Of a stretch of DNA of 64,000 bases, positions 1 to 12,875 are shown piece after piece. Position 1 is the stretch's first letter. Every line of letters begins with the position of its first letter. Both the position numbers and the translations under genes were made by a program. The notes below the pieces were generated by a model. The model did not search any database. It was not told where the DNA came from and was given only the letters and a program-made list of their open reading frames with translations. The DNA comes from Holacanthus passer. Its lineage: Eukaryota > Chordata > Actinopteri > Pomacanthidae. The stretch lies in assembly GCA_025331565.1 (NCBI GenBank), contig JAFREQ010000015.1, forward strand, positions 3,658,001 to 3,722,000. Reading direction: 5' to 3'.

Positions 1-309
1 AATTACCATTTTCATTTTCTCTTCTTTGTAAAAAAAAAAAAAAAAAAAAGCATGCAAGCTTGGGGTTTGAGGTAATTAACCTCTCCATAAACTGTAAAGT
101 AATTGCCGCTGCCCTGTTAGTCAGGACAGGTTCACAGTGGGTTTGTCTGTCAGAGGCAATTAATCTCAGTGAAATGAAAAACACACAGAGAACAGGAAAC
201 ATCAGCTGATGTGCATGTTGAGAAGCTTCAGGCTCTTCACCACCATTTGATCAAGAGCAGGGTGCAACCATATAGAAATATATTAAAGGATAGTGATGAA
301 CCAAGACAC
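1..309. other. Window edge, intergenic
   Basis: AT-rich sequence beyond the predicted 3' end of sept2. An 18-19 base A-run lies at about 31-49. Two AATAAA hexamers on the plus strand (about 311 and 321) could end an unseen gene entering from the left. I see no coding exon here. Confidence 0.5.
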
Positions 310-1718
310 CAATAAAGTTGAATAAAACTTTTATTACAATATATGCATCAAAAACAATATTTGGTACTTTAATATTGGATAAAAACAGCACAGAGGAATG
401 TCAAGAACTCACATCTTGGCTGGTGAGGGAAACGTTGGCTACACTGACCTCATTGGGTCACCATTAATCTCTGTGGTTGAGAAAACCACAAAGTACTCAG
501 CAGTCGGGACAGGTAAAAGTTTATACCTCTCAAATGTTACTGCATCAATAAAAACAACAGTTAATCCTCCCTGGCACATGACTTCACTTTACAGTTTGGA
601 GGCGACATGGAGTAATTACATCTAGCTGATTGAAAGCACCAAACAGAGGCGTTGCACCTCATTTTGCCTGTCCTTCATTTGTCAGGTTTACAGGAAGACT
701 GTAAGAGGTCACGGGTCACATTTTATTGAATTCATATCAAACTCAAAAGGAGCTTAACAACACTTGAATGCCGTCATACTTTAACACGCTGATCTGAGAA
801 CTGCACTAATGGAGAGGATTTGGACAGGAAAGGGAGACGCTGATCCCAACACGGCACTAGAGGGAAAATTCACCTCAAATTTTACAGGAAGGGTTGAGGG
901 TCTCATGCAGATGAGGAGGGTACTATGATTAACTCTGAGTAAGGTGGACCCTATTTAAAGGGAAACTTAGGTGGCCACTTCCAAACCAGAGAGAATATGA
1001 AATCATGTTTTCTCTTGACAAAAAAAATACTGAGACAATGGCATAAGAAAAGCAAGAAAACTACTTCTGCTACTAGTTTTCACCATAGTTGACTCTCCCA
1101 ATGAAGCTCTTTCACAGAGCAAAGGTTAGCACGTACTTTAAGAGATGTTTTAGGACTAAAAGCACTGGATATAGCTATACTTTGGTTTTCTCAATAGCAA
1201 AAACAGTAAGGGAACAAAAAAAGTAACAGAAAAGTAACAGAACATCCCAATAGGCTTGTATTAAAGATATATGACACCATTTTAAAAGATGGGTCATGTG
1301 ACTTCATTTGAGTATCTGGCAAAAGGTTTAATGAAATGAAAACAATAAAAAAAAAAAATGAAGAAATAGAACCGTGTGTAAATATATAGACATAACACTG
1401 TTTGAATATACTCTACTGTATGTATAAAAAAAAATGACTCCAGATCCTGTGTAGGATTGGAATAAAAATAGTGGCAAGCAGTACGAGTCAATAACCAGGT
1501 GGCCTTTACACCTTCTCTGCTATCATCCGGCTTTCTCTAGTCAAACTCGAGCAGTGGTTCAAAAACACCTACAGTGGAAGAGAAAAAGTGTTATACATTG
1601 CAACCAATATCAAGTCTGTCCTCACATACCATCTACAAATAACCAAGTCCAAGGAAATACAGTGTAGTGTATGCAGTGTGTCTGCATTAGAGAGGGTCTG
1701 GCTCCTACCGTTGACTTT
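310..1718 (-). other. sept2: sept2 3'UTR with polyadenylation signal
   Basis: This stretch follows the sept2 stop codon on the minus strand and holds no credible coding exon. Plus-strand TTTATT at 330-335 reads AATAAA on the minus strand and is the best candidate polyadenylation signal. It would give a 3'UTR of about 1.4 kb, a normal length for septins. The exact cleavage site is inferred. Confidence 0.5.
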
Positions 1719-4700
1719 TCACGCATGGGGCACGTCTCCCTCTCCGTCTCCCTGCTTCTGCATCTGGGCCTGCATCTTGGCAATCATCTCCTGCATTCGT
1801 CTCAACTGTACGACACAGAACATCAACGTGATTGACGGGAAAACAACAACTGCACTTAATAACAAGAACGAGGTACATTCACTTAGACAGCTGAGATTTT
1901 GAAGGCGTCTGTTGTGTTTATTTATAGATTCTTTCCCTTATTATTCAGTCTAGCTAAATGTATTAATATCTGTCTGCCAGTTATAAATCATTGACTAGAA
2001 ACAACTGGTCTCACACAAGAACTGCTTGGCCAGAAACCAGCTGTGAACCTGAATCATCTACCAGTTTAGCACATGTATTAGGACCTTTTACGATTCTAAA
2101 TGCTTCATTTTTCCCAGCTCTTATATTGTAACTTGTAGGACAGTGAATGAACTTTAAAGGAATAGTTTGAGTATATTCACTTTTCTGTCACAAGTTAGAT
2201 AAGATTGAAACCATTCTCGTGTCTATACGCTAAATATGAAGCTACAGCCAGCATCTGGTTAGCTTAGCTTACCACCAGATTGAAAACTGAAAAGGGGGAA
2301 ACAGCCAGCCTGGTTCTGAAATTCTGTTTCAGCTTTGAGATTGTTCCTCCTGTTTCCAGTTTATGCTAAGCTGAGCTAGCTAGCTAAGTCTGCTGGCTTT
2401 AGCTTCATATTCAGCGTACAGACATGGGAGTGATATCAATCTTCTCATCTGACTCTCTGCAAGAGAGCAAATAAGTGTATTTACATAAGTGTATGTCAAA
2501 CTATTCCTTAAGTCCTTAAACCTGGAGTATCAGGAAGGTTGATCTATGAAAAATGAATAATGTAGTGAAGTGTCGGAAATATCCCACCTCAGCCTCCTTC
2601 TCCTGCAGGATCATATCCTTGTCCATTTCCTCAGGCTCCGGTCCCTTTCTGCATCAATGACATAACTCTAGTTATTTTTGTTGTCACTGTGATGCTACAG
2701 AATCAACCTTTAATATTTCTGCAGAATGTATGCCAGTTAACAATTTAAATGCACAGTCAGAGAGGTTATACATGTAAAATCACCTGGTGTGATGATTTAT
2801 AAAGCTTTGCAATGTCTGAGTCAGAAGTTTGTGCATGTGTGCATGCCTGAGAGTGCTCAATGCACCAATTTAAGAAGCATTAGGCAAACATGACAATAGC
2901 CACATTGAGAAAGTGAAGAAGGGATCAGTGGGTTAGTGGAGTTTGTTTTTGCAGAAAGATAGAACAAGCTCACAAGAGAAAAGTGGGCATCTACAACAAA
3001 TAACTACAAAGAGATGAAAGCAGTAAGAGTCGAGAGAGAAGCAGCGAGTGCGAGAGTCAGGGGAACAGCGTTACCTCCCCCCAAAAAAACGGTACCTCCG
3101 ACAGTCCACTCATGGGATTGGACAAATCAAGACCAGACAGCCATCGTTGGACAGATGGCGAGGCAATGAGAAGGCAGTAAAACCACTCCCTTTATCCTGG
3201 GTTGGCTTTAGGAGAATGTCTAAAAAGATTCTTTCTGGTCTACAATGGGGGTTAAATGATGATATATCCACACTATGTTAAATGACACACACAGTATTCC
3301 TGTTTACAACCTCTATGGATACTCAAACTACATATGCCATTTAGCTACCAACTAACCATGTCAAACCACAACCCACTACAGCCCACAGCATTAAATTAAG
3401 TTCTGCCTCCCAACCATGTAGGGACCTGATGTAGTTACCATGCAAAATGATGAGTTAGAGCTACTGTACTACAGAATGATACTAGTTCAACCACATGAAT
3501 CTGCTAACTCAGCTTCCATATTAACAGCTGTGGATGTTTTATTACTGTAACATCTGTGGCGCGTGTTGTGTGTATGTGTCTCACTATTGCAATTCTGTGC
3601 TGTTGTTTAGTTTTCTAACACTACTGTATTTATTGTATCTGATTAAAGTCTAATCAGAGGTTTGCTGTTTGAGGCGGGGGAGGTGCAGAGAAGCAAGCTG
3701 ACAGCCAAGTACGTACGCAGGAGACAGAGGCAGAATGTAACCATGGGAGGACAACCTGCCACCCCGCTTGAGGCGGTCCGAGCGGAAGTTCTCGTAGTGA
3801 AGGTCCTGGGTCACTTCCTGTAGGTCCTGCATGTGGGTTCTGTGGGGTAATGGAAAAGTTGCCATCAAAGAAATCCTCTTGCACAGACATTTTGACAACT
3901 ACAGATGTTGGTTTCACTGTGCTTCTCATGGAAAGAGGCCGAAACTTGTCTGCACCACATTACACTGCTAGTGTTGCTAGTACTTAGTATCTAATGTTTT
4001 GTCTCCTTTCCTGCCTTGGCTACATCCATTTTCTAATTAGCGACACCCTAAAAAAAGCTATTGGCAAGGGTAGACTTGGCCTCATTGTGTTTGAAGGCGT
4101 CCTGGCAACCTAACAATTTCTCCAAGCTAGCTACTGTTTCTGTCCACAGCATTTGCAGGAGAACAAACAGTATATACACAGTTTGGCAGGACTGCAACTC
4201 TCAATGCCACTTTACTCATATCACTAAATTTTGAAAGAATAATGAAAGCAGTGTTTTTAGCCTCCTTTAACTCCTCTACCACTCACATGAGCATGATCCG
4301 CAGCTTGAGGAAATCGTTGTGCTCTGGATTCTCCACTTCCACCACTCCCCAGGGGTACAGGCGGCCCCTCACTTTCTTCCCCTTGGCCTCAATCTGCTGG
4401 TTGGATCCCACCACTGCAAATGGGATACTAGCCTGGAAAAGAGGAGTAGTTCATGTGTCTTTAGTCATGGTTCAACCACCCACGTAAATAATTGCGAGGC
4501 TTAAAACAAATCCTTAGAGTAATGATGATTTAAGGGAATTTTCAAAGAGGATACAACGTTGACTGCTTTTCTCCATGAAAAAAAAACACACATCAACTTG
4601 TCTTAGGCAGAATGGAATTCATATTCATTCAGGGATGAAAGGCTTTGCAGGGAATGGAGAGTTTACTTTGAGGATCCTGGTCTGCTCTTTGAAGTCTTCA

Positions 4701-7700
4701 TCCTCATCTGACTCAGCATCAGGAAGGTGGTAAATCTTGATACCATGTTCATCGATCTCATCCAGAATCTTACCAACAAGACAGTGACAAAACACAGGTT
4801 ATCATCATCTTATATTACCTGTTATACTTACTCTAAATGACAACCTATTTAGCCAGAATTATTTACAGCATGTGTTAGGAAAGACAACGTTTCTGTTAAT
4901 CGAAATCACTTTTGACTATCTGCCTTGAAGCTTCCTGTCTCACCTTGGCTTATCTTCATTTTGATTCATTGAATCTAAAGCCCTGTTTAAATATATCACT
5001 TTATATACAGGCTGTATTTTCGTATACTGGCTGGCTATAGCAAGGACAATGAGCACATGATAGCTGCTGTTTATTTCAGGAACTGGAAAAGATCCTGAAC
5101 AATGGGTGAGTGTTGTTCTCACCCTGCGCTTGAGCCTCTCCCTCTCTCTGAGGGTGAGCGTGTCTGCCTTGGCGATGACAGGAACCACGTTGACCTTATT
5201 GTGAATGGCCTTCATAAACTGAACATCCAGGGGTTTCAGGCTGGTTGGACGGAAATCAGACAGGCGTGAGGTCAAAGAGAAAGACAAAGCTCAAGTATTT
5301 GTGAAAAGTGAGGAGTGAATGGCAGAACAAATATAGCTAGTAAATGGAAAAGAACTTCAGTGCAACTTTTACTAACTGGAAGACCTGTATGTGCTGCAGG
5401 ACTCACCCATGGCCGAGCGGGGAGATGAAATAGAAGCAGCAGTGAACTCTATTGTCAACAATGTGCCTACGATTAAGACCGCTCTCGTCATGGAGGTAGC
5501 GCTCAAACTGGTCATCAATGTAGCTGATAATGGTGCTGAAACTGGAAGAGAAAAATTTAAATCATATTAAACACATAGTATCTATCACCGAATACTTTAC
5601 CAGCATTCATCCAGGCTGATAGCACAGCCACCAAATACTCAAATCAAAAGCTTAAAAAGAAGTTCAGACTTTGCTATCCTATGATTTAAAACATTTGAAC
5701 AAACATTTATTTTTAACCCTCAAAGGCTGGCAGCTCATTACTATTCATCATCACAGGACTGACACTTGGTAATTTAAGTTTAAAAATACTTTGTCTCCTC
5801 ATCAGCATACGCCCTAAATAAGATTTCATACCAGTCTTGGCTGTTGATAGCGTCTCCGTATCCTGGTGTGTCAACCACAGTGAGACGGAGCTTCACCCCC
5901 CGCTCCTCAATTTCTACTGTCGATGCCTCGATCTGAACCGTCCTTTCTATCTTTTCTGTTTGAAAAAAACAGAAAGCATAACCACATGTAAGCACACCAT
6001 CAGCCAAAGATTTTCATTAAACTCATTCTATGAAGTGGAATTTGGTGATTTGGTGCTTTTAATACACAGGTTTTTATGAAATGCTTTAAAAAAAACAAAC
6101 AAAAAAAAAACTGATTAAAACAAGGATCATTAGGTGCATGTGTGTTTTTACCTGCTGCTCCAGGGATGACTCTCTCAGGGTAAAGGTCAGTGAGGAATAG
6201 GCTGTTAATCAGGGTGGATTTTCCAAGTCCAGATTCACCTTTTGGCAACAGAAGAAAATGAAACAATCAACATGCAGTCAGCATCTTTATGAGGAGTCAA
6301 AATAAAAAAAAATGGGAAAATGAATAAATATTACAGGCGCTGGTTGGTGCAAACCTCTTCTAATACAGAGTTCACTTTCAATGAATAGAACAAAGGAGAT
6401 CCTCACTGTGCTGCAGGAAACAAGACATCTGCACTGTGACGCACATTTGACTGTGTAACACACGGAAATACATGATACTAAATCTGACTTCAGCATTAAT
6501 CTTTCCCAGAACTATGTCAGGTGGCTGATTAAACAACCCTGGGACCTGAGGAAGCAGTGCAAGTGTTCATAATCAGTCAGCAGCATTCAGGTGCTACAAG
6601 TCTAGAAGAGACTGGATAGTTTCACTCTCACAAGTATTAGCAGAAAGAACTGAGAGCCTGGATATCCTCATCTAGCTTGACTCCATTTTACATGACAATC
6701 TGCAATGAACTGATGAAACTGTGCACTGTAGACTCTGAGGCTGATTTCATTTGAATGTCTCTGCTGAGATTGTCTGATCATGAATAAAGTAGACAGAACA
6801 AAACTATACGGCAGATCAAACAAACTCTTGACTGGCTGCCTTATAAACTGACAAAAAAAGCTATGATCTTAAAAATATCCACAATCTTCTTCACCTGCTG
6901 AGCTAAATTTAAACCATTTTCCATATGCCAACTGCTGCGCCACTAGAGACATATGACCATTAAAACATCTACAATTTAGGTGATAAAGTTTAAAATGGAA
7001 GTTAATGGCCTGATTCCAAGACATGGGTTAAGCCTTGTACGAAACTAAAAATATCTTTCAACTGATTCTCACAGACCCATTGAGCATTTCAGTCTAGCTG
7101 TATGAAAAATTTCTGTCTGGCAAATCCAGAAAACCAGAGCAGCAGTTCAGCTTAAGCATCAGCAGTTAACAGAACTGAAGAAACTATATGTAAGAAATCT
7201 AAGAAAGTATGTTCCTTAAGTCTCACGGTCACAGATGTACAGATGCTGAGATATAAACAACTTAAGGCTTGTGTGCTTTACCCAGGAATGCTGCTGCCAC
7301 TGTGGTTCCCACCAGACTTTCTTACAGAAGTCTTTATTACATCCTAAACTGGCAATTTTTCAGAGCGTCTTATATGGAAAAATCCAAGTTTACATATATA
7401 TATTATATACATTAGAGTTTCAGGTGTATGAGTTGAAGGAGTTTTAGGGGAAAACTTACCCATGTTTTGGTGAAAGTATAATAAGCAATGCATACTGAGG
7501 AGACATTCTGAATGTCATAGCAAGTATATTAGTGGGGGAGAACTGCAGCCATCTAAATGTGCAGGAAAACACTGATGCATTTAAGAAGCCAGGTCACTCA
7601 GAAGGTTAAATAAGCACTGAATGAGTATCCTTGTAATAGAGGGACTAGCAGGAATTGTCCACTGCGTGAATCAATCCCTTGAGGCCCACTGGCTACATTC

Positions 7701-9342
7701 CTCTCTGGTTTATTTTAAAGCTAAAGGATGAGCAGTGTTCAGGGGAGCTTCTCCCCTCCCCCCCTTACCAACAAGCAGGGAGGTTCACACAGTCACAGCA
7801 CTCACATCATGAGTTTACGCTGCTGCTGACGCCAGCTGAGCAACTACAGTGACGTGACATCTGCCATTTTCTACTTGCCAAAAGCCTTCTTGCACACTAA
7901 AATACACCTGTGCAATACTGAAGACAAGGTCAATGACAAAGCAAATGCTGACTCTCAGCATACAACCAAAAGGAACAGAGGTGAAAGAGTTGTAAAACTG
8001 TTCAGTAGAAATGAAAAGATATGCAGATATAAGAGCAACAACTGTGCATTGTATAGGCTATTGGCCAAGATCCCACCATAAATGTATCAAATAAACAAAC
8101 TCAAATGAGCCAAAAAACTAAAAGACATTCCTCAAATGTCCATGTTTACTCTAGCTGTCTAGCATGAACCTTGTTATCACTGAGATACACCATCATTTTC
8201 CAAACTAAATAAAACCAGCGTTGCATAGTGACAGAAGAAAACAAAATAGGAAAAGGGATGATTTACACTCACCAACCACCATCAATGTAAACTCAAATCC
8301 TTTTTTGACCGACTTGCGATGAACCTGATTAGGCAGGTTGGCAAATCCAACATACCCTGGGGTCTCAGGGTTGGTGAACTGTCCCTGCTGTAGAAAAAAA
8401 GCAAAGTGCAAAGTCAGCAGACTGGTAATTTTTAAAGGAAAATGTTTGGTGACATTAAAACTTATGACAGAATGTAGCTTTGGAGACAATTATTAATTCA
8501 GCTATAAGTAATTTTGTCACAAATGTAAATCAGGTTGGCTGTCATTCAAACAATAACATGACAGCCAATTATTAGTGCTTGAGTAGAAACCACTGAGGAA
8601 ACATCTGTTCACACACAGGCCAGGATATTTAGGAGGGCAACAGTAACTTCTCTGCAGTCCATTTGCAAAAGACCTTCCAGCCATGGAACAGTACAGGACA
8701 GTATTTAGCCACCCCTGTAGCAATTCTAGACAATGCAAGGCCATTTTAAATCAAATACAAAAGGTACATGTTCCTTGTTTCGTTTGCTCATTTTGGCCTC
8801 ACAGTATTGTAAGATTTGTAAACCCTCCCTTCCCTGTCCTTTCAGCAGAGGTCATGACAGATAAGCCCGATAAGCAGTGTGTTCTTGCTCTGCCTTTGGG
8901 CCTTTCAACCAGCATAAAGCCACAGCAGTGAGTCATGAAGATGGTGAGCAGCACATTGAGCAAAGGCCTGACTGACCCAGCATCCAACGAGTAATACCTG
9001 TGTTTTGAACAACAACACAATGTAGGAAATTATGTGAGAAAAGCAGAAGAGCACAGAATGTCCCAATGAATTGAGTGTGAAGGCTGAGTTAAAAAAAAAA
9101 AGTTCTGGACATTTAAATGAATTAAAAAGATGACAGCAGACTTTAAGTCAGAGAATAGGAAACTATTCCACACACTCACACAGCTAAACTTCTCATCACT
9201 ATTACAGCTTAGCCATTAGTGTAGATGGAAAGTCACTGAAGCAGGACCAGGAATCTGGTACTACTGCATATTCTAATGGTTCAGATGTAATATTTGGTTT
9301 CTGTTTCCCGATTCTCACCTTCATTTTGTCAGCCTGAGACAT
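1719..9342 (-). CDS. sept2: Septin 2, GTP-binding cytoskeletal protein (11 coding exons)
   Basis: Septin 2 is a GTPase that polymerises with other septins into filaments and rings at the cleavage furrow, cilium base and cortical actin. Coding exons in transcript order: 9342-9319, 8387-8273, 6238-6152, 5955-5832, 5541-5407, 5240-5123, 4768-4667, 4432-4287, 3839-3756, 2648-2588, 1805-1719. Phases agree at every junction and give 360 residues, against 361 in human. Visible motifs: P-loop GESGLGKST at residues 47-55, switch DTPG 104-107, AKAD 185-188, the septin unique element from about 244 ([12 protein letters not shown]) to 277, and a C-terminal heptad-like segment from about 318 to 350 ending in DVPHA. 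The start is the ATG at 9342-9340, eight codons before the [14 protein letters not shown] segment. Fish and human differ mainly at the N-terminus (MSQADKMK) and in the tail. The TTC-CAG and TAC-AG type acceptors are all consensus. Identity is very secure; the family also contains closely related septins, but the [20 protein letters not shown] segment is typical of septin 2. Confidence 0.95.
2152..2512. repeat. Fold-back (MITE-like) repeat in sept2 intron
   Basis: The ends are inverted copies: AAAGGAATAGTTTGA on the left and TCAAACTATTCCTTAAG on the right. Inside, a second pair is also inverted: ATATGAAGCTACAGCCAGC near 2235 against GCTGGCTTTAGCTTCATAT near 2393. The whole element can fold on itself and has no ORF. 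Related copies occur near 53.2-53.8 kb and 55.4-55.7 kb, so this is a dispersed family. Confidence 0.7.
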
Positions 9343-10279
9343 TTTTCCCCTTGTTAAATCTGAAAGAGAAGACACACTGGATCACATACTGAGAAACAAA
9401 AACTACTGAAACTTAGTCAAATTCTGCTACAAGTCTGGCCTCTTTGGACCCTTTTCTGATATGGAGGCAATTCAAACAGGCACATAGTCACAGGCCTGAG
9501 TGTGTGAGAGACAGGAAGTCTGGTTTGTGCTCTGAAAGGTTTGTGAGAGTTGCTGTGTCTCACCACAAAAAAAAAACTGCTTTTCCTGCTAACATAGCTG
9601 CCTTACAGCTGCCTCCCCCTACAGGGCCATGATTTCAGGAGAAGAGATTAAACTATGCTATTAATCCCAACGTCTCTACAACTGGCATCACATGTTTACT
9701 ACTGGTTGTTGTGTTTTAATGAAACAAGCTAAATGCACTGAAGCAGTCAAACACACACCCACATCTCTGTGTATGCCTCAACATGACTGGGCTATATAAA
9801 ACTGTGCTAGTTTAGAAGCTAGTTTGAGTCGATTTAAGGAGCCTCGCCTCCTTAGATTGATGATACAAATATGTAATGCTAACTAAAACAAACATTACTA
9901 GCTAGCTTTCTTACATACTGGGATGGAAATTATTAGCTAGTTAATTAGCCGCGGCTATTATAATAACGGTATCAACCCAGTGGGCGTGAAAAGTGCTGAT
10001 GCTGACAGGAAAACCATTATTTTATGCTAATTATTGTTCTTGAAAATCTATCAAAACGAGCCCAAATCAAAGCTACATACCGAGCTAACAACCCTCGCTA
10101 GCTGCTCAGTAAACTGGTACAAGACGAGCTTAGCACAGCGTTAACTACTAACTAGCCGAGGATGTTAACTTAAAGAGCTAATGTTAGCGCCGTCGGTTTA
10201 ACTGCAACAAAGCGGCTAACACGGCACGGAGATAACTCGGTGATGAATAAGTGATGAACTACCGAGAGAAAGAAGTTAC

Positions 10280-10480
10280 CTTACAGCCTGCCCGCAGAGA
10301 TAATAGTGCAGATAGAGAGACAGAGAGACGAGCCGACGATGAACAGTAGACTTGGCGGACACCTCAAATTCTTCAGATTCCGGTGCAGCAGCTTCCTTTA
10401 GCACACAGACCACAATGCACCGGGCGAGAGCAGCAGAGGCAGCATGAAGACTCCTCCATAGCTGACACTGGAAGTCTGTC
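10280..10480 (-). promoter_or_regulatory. sept2: sept2 non-coding first exon and core promoter
   Basis: A donor site (CTGTAAG then GTAACTTC on the minus strand) ends a probable exon at 10280. The exon is GC-richer than its surroundings and has no ATG in frame with septin. The next exon, with an acceptor at 9360-9361, carries the start codon 17 nt in. The plus strand at about 10407-10424 contains ACCACAATGCACCGGGC, loosely similar to ZNF143/Staf promoter sites. The transcription start is not fixed by sequence alone; the upstream boundary given is approximate. Confidence 0.5.
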
Positions 10481-12255
10481 ATATTAACAAAGACAGAGAT
10501 GTGGTGACATTATGCATGGACCCCAAAAAACAACATCATTTTTAATCTACGTCTAGTAAAGCTGCAGCATTTATGAGCTCTCTTCATCTGTGAGCCCCTG
10601 CAATCATCACCAACTTTCACCCCATTACAAGTCAGAATATGATCAATATAATGCACTATATTGAATGCAATTAATAAATATTATAATTCCTTTAAAGGTA
10701 AAAGTCTACAAATTCATAATCTGAGGTTTCACAAAAGAGAGAGATTGTTTGATACAGTCAAACTGTTGAATGAACCTTGTGGTGTCGACTAAAATCATTT
10801 TGTAATTTTTATTTTAATATAATCTCCGTATATTATACCAATTATATCATATGTAATGGAAATGTATTGCCATATTTTTAATGGAATTTTCTCGGCAAAT
10901 TAGTTTATTCCCTCATAAATCAGTTCTCACCCCACAAACAAGTGAGTGCATCAGCTTCAGAAACAGCAAGCAACTTGTCATTAACCTGCAACGAGCTAGA
11001 GGCTCCATGTGATAATAGTGTCTGACGATCTGTATCTTTTACCGACTGTCAACCTTATCAATCAAAATAATAAAACATAATACTTAAACCTAGCCACTGG
11101 CATTAGAATTAGATTTTGCTTCAGTGTCAGGGTTCTGGTATTGTGCATGCTAGCTCACTGTCATACTGTCATAGTCACTTGAATAAAAGTGCAGTCATTA
11201 ATGTTAGTTGTAACACCTCTGCTTTAACATTGGAGCCTTAAAATAAAAACATATGTTATATTTCAGTAATAACCCAGAGAACCCAGAGACTTTTTGTTTT
11301 TGAATGTGGCAGCACAGGTTAGGTCCTTAAAGCTAGTGTAGAGAATGTATTTTGGAAACATTCTTTTGTTTTATTTGTTGAAATTCACTTTACATCCTGA
11401 CAGCAATCAATAAATGAAATACTCTGACAAAAATCCTGTATTTGCACTGTCACATGCCTGTACTTGCCTCCCAACTTGATTAAAACTGAATTTTAGACCC
11501 AACTCTAACTTGCCATGAAAACTGCTGACCTTTTTGCTGAATCAACATCCACCTGTGAACTGTAGGTTTCAGATTTCTGCTTAATTTGAAGTTGTTCTTG
11601 AGCGCAGCCTTATTAATTTAACATTTTTATATCCCCACAAATAAACACAACAGAGCTTCAAGGTCAGACAGTGTCACCTTCTGTTTAAACAGTTCTTAAA
11701 TGTGCCATTTTGCTATTTGGAGTTTTGAACTAGAACTGCAGGATAAAGTCAGAATATATGTGTGTTTGTCCTGTACAGCTGTGACTGTTGCGGCATTGAC
11801 ATCTTCCTCCTACAGCAAAGCCATTTAATCTATTGCCTGCTGCAGCCAAACAGTGAGGATGTTCAGAGTGTGTGTGGTAAACCAAGAAGCAAAGGAGCAG
11901 CAGGGTGACTGACTGTAGTCTGGAGAGAGAGGAAAGGTTAATCAGCCATAACACACACACAATATACCATTACACAAACCAAAGCAATCTTTCAAACACA
12001 TAGCCACACAAATCATTTGTATGATTATGAAGAGACTGTATACAGGGATGGAAACATCACCATCACCGTGTGAGTCATATACTTAGTATTGCATTCTTCT
12101 CTGGTTTGTTATCCAAAAAGTTTTGAACAAAGTTATGGTCTTTATATACTAGAGGTTGCAACTAATGATGCAGTGCAGCGCACAGTATAACTGTAAATGC
12201 AATGATAATGTTAAGGTGTTTCCTCCCCTAATTTATCAGAGAACACTTGGAGTGG
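10481..12255. other. Intergenic, sept2 to tRNA-Pro
   Basis: AT-rich, without open frames that look coding and without recognised domains on either strand. I see nothing that supports a gene here. Confidence 0.5.
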
Positions 12256-12269
12256 TCAGAAGAGGGCGC
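12256..12269 (+). promoter_or_regulatory. Candidate CTCF binding site
   Basis: TCAGAAGAGGGCGC matches the vertebrate CTCF core consensus CCASNAGRGGGCRC at every position except the first. It lies in AT-rich sequence 1.8 kb from the sept2 promoter and 0.5 kb before a tRNA gene. The motif is seen directly; binding is inferred. Confidence 0.55.
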
Positions 12270-12792
12270 CAAGGCTCCCTCTTGGGCAGAGTAATATTAA
12301 CTAGCAAGAGAAATATTGTTTTAAAATCATTTTTAAAAATTAACATTATTGACAAATAGGGCTCAAATGCATTGGTGACTAGCCTGAAGAGTGTTTAGTC
12401 GAAGTAAGTAACTTCTTTATGTTTTGACCGTTTATATGTTTATATAAGGAAAATGAGGAAGCTACAGCTCTTCAGTGGTTCACAGCTCAGATACTGACAC
12501 GTTTGTTTATTTCAGCTGAAACAGCGAATAAATGTTTCATAAAGGGCTATTTGCCATTTTCAGCTAATTTGATAGCAGTCATGAGCTTTTTTCCGTGTAG
12601 TTAGCAAACGTTAGCTCTGATAGTAAGGCCTCACTGGTTAGAAGCTAGTTTAGCTTGCTTGCTAGCTGTAGCTGCTAATAGCGTTGCTTCTGTTTCTTCA
12701 CTCTAATGTCCTGAAATGTTGAACAGATTCGATGGCAGTCTCGCACAAACATACAAAGTATATAAACTGTGCCTCCTTCAGTTCCAGCAGGC

Positions 12793-12864
12793 GGCTCGTT
12801 GGTCTAGGGGTATGATTCTCGCTTTGGGTGCGAGAGGTCCCGGGTTCAAATCCCGGACGAGCCC
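12793..12864 (+). tRNA. tRNA-Pro (anticodon TGG)
   Basis: A complete 72-nt cloverleaf. The acceptor stem GGCTCGT pairs with ACGAGCC, followed by discriminator C. Box A reads TGGTCTAGGGGT and box B reads GGTTCAAATCC. The anticodon stem CTCGC/GCGAG encloses loop TTTGGGT, so the anticodon is TGG at 12825-12827, decoding CCA and other proline codons. The CCA tail is not encoded, as expected for a nuclear gene. There is no intron. It looks functional: every stem is fully paired or has only normal wobble. Confidence 0.97.
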
Positions 12865-12867
12865 ATG

Positions 12868-12875
12868 TTTTTTTT
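12868..12875 (+). terminator. RNA polymerase III terminator
   Basis: A run of eight T residues starts 4 nt after the tRNA discriminator base. This is the standard Pol III stop and supports an active gene rather than a tRNA-derived SINE head. Confidence 0.85.

Noticed and set aside
50..63. GCATGCAAGCTTGG, identical to part of the pUC cloning polylinker
   Set aside because: The match stops after 14 bases, the flanks are fish-like on both sides, and SphI plus HindIII sites can occur by chance. Not treated as vector.
3048..3281. 77-codon plus-strand open frame in a sept2 intron
   Set aside because: No resemblance to a protein family and no splice signals; intronic chance frame.
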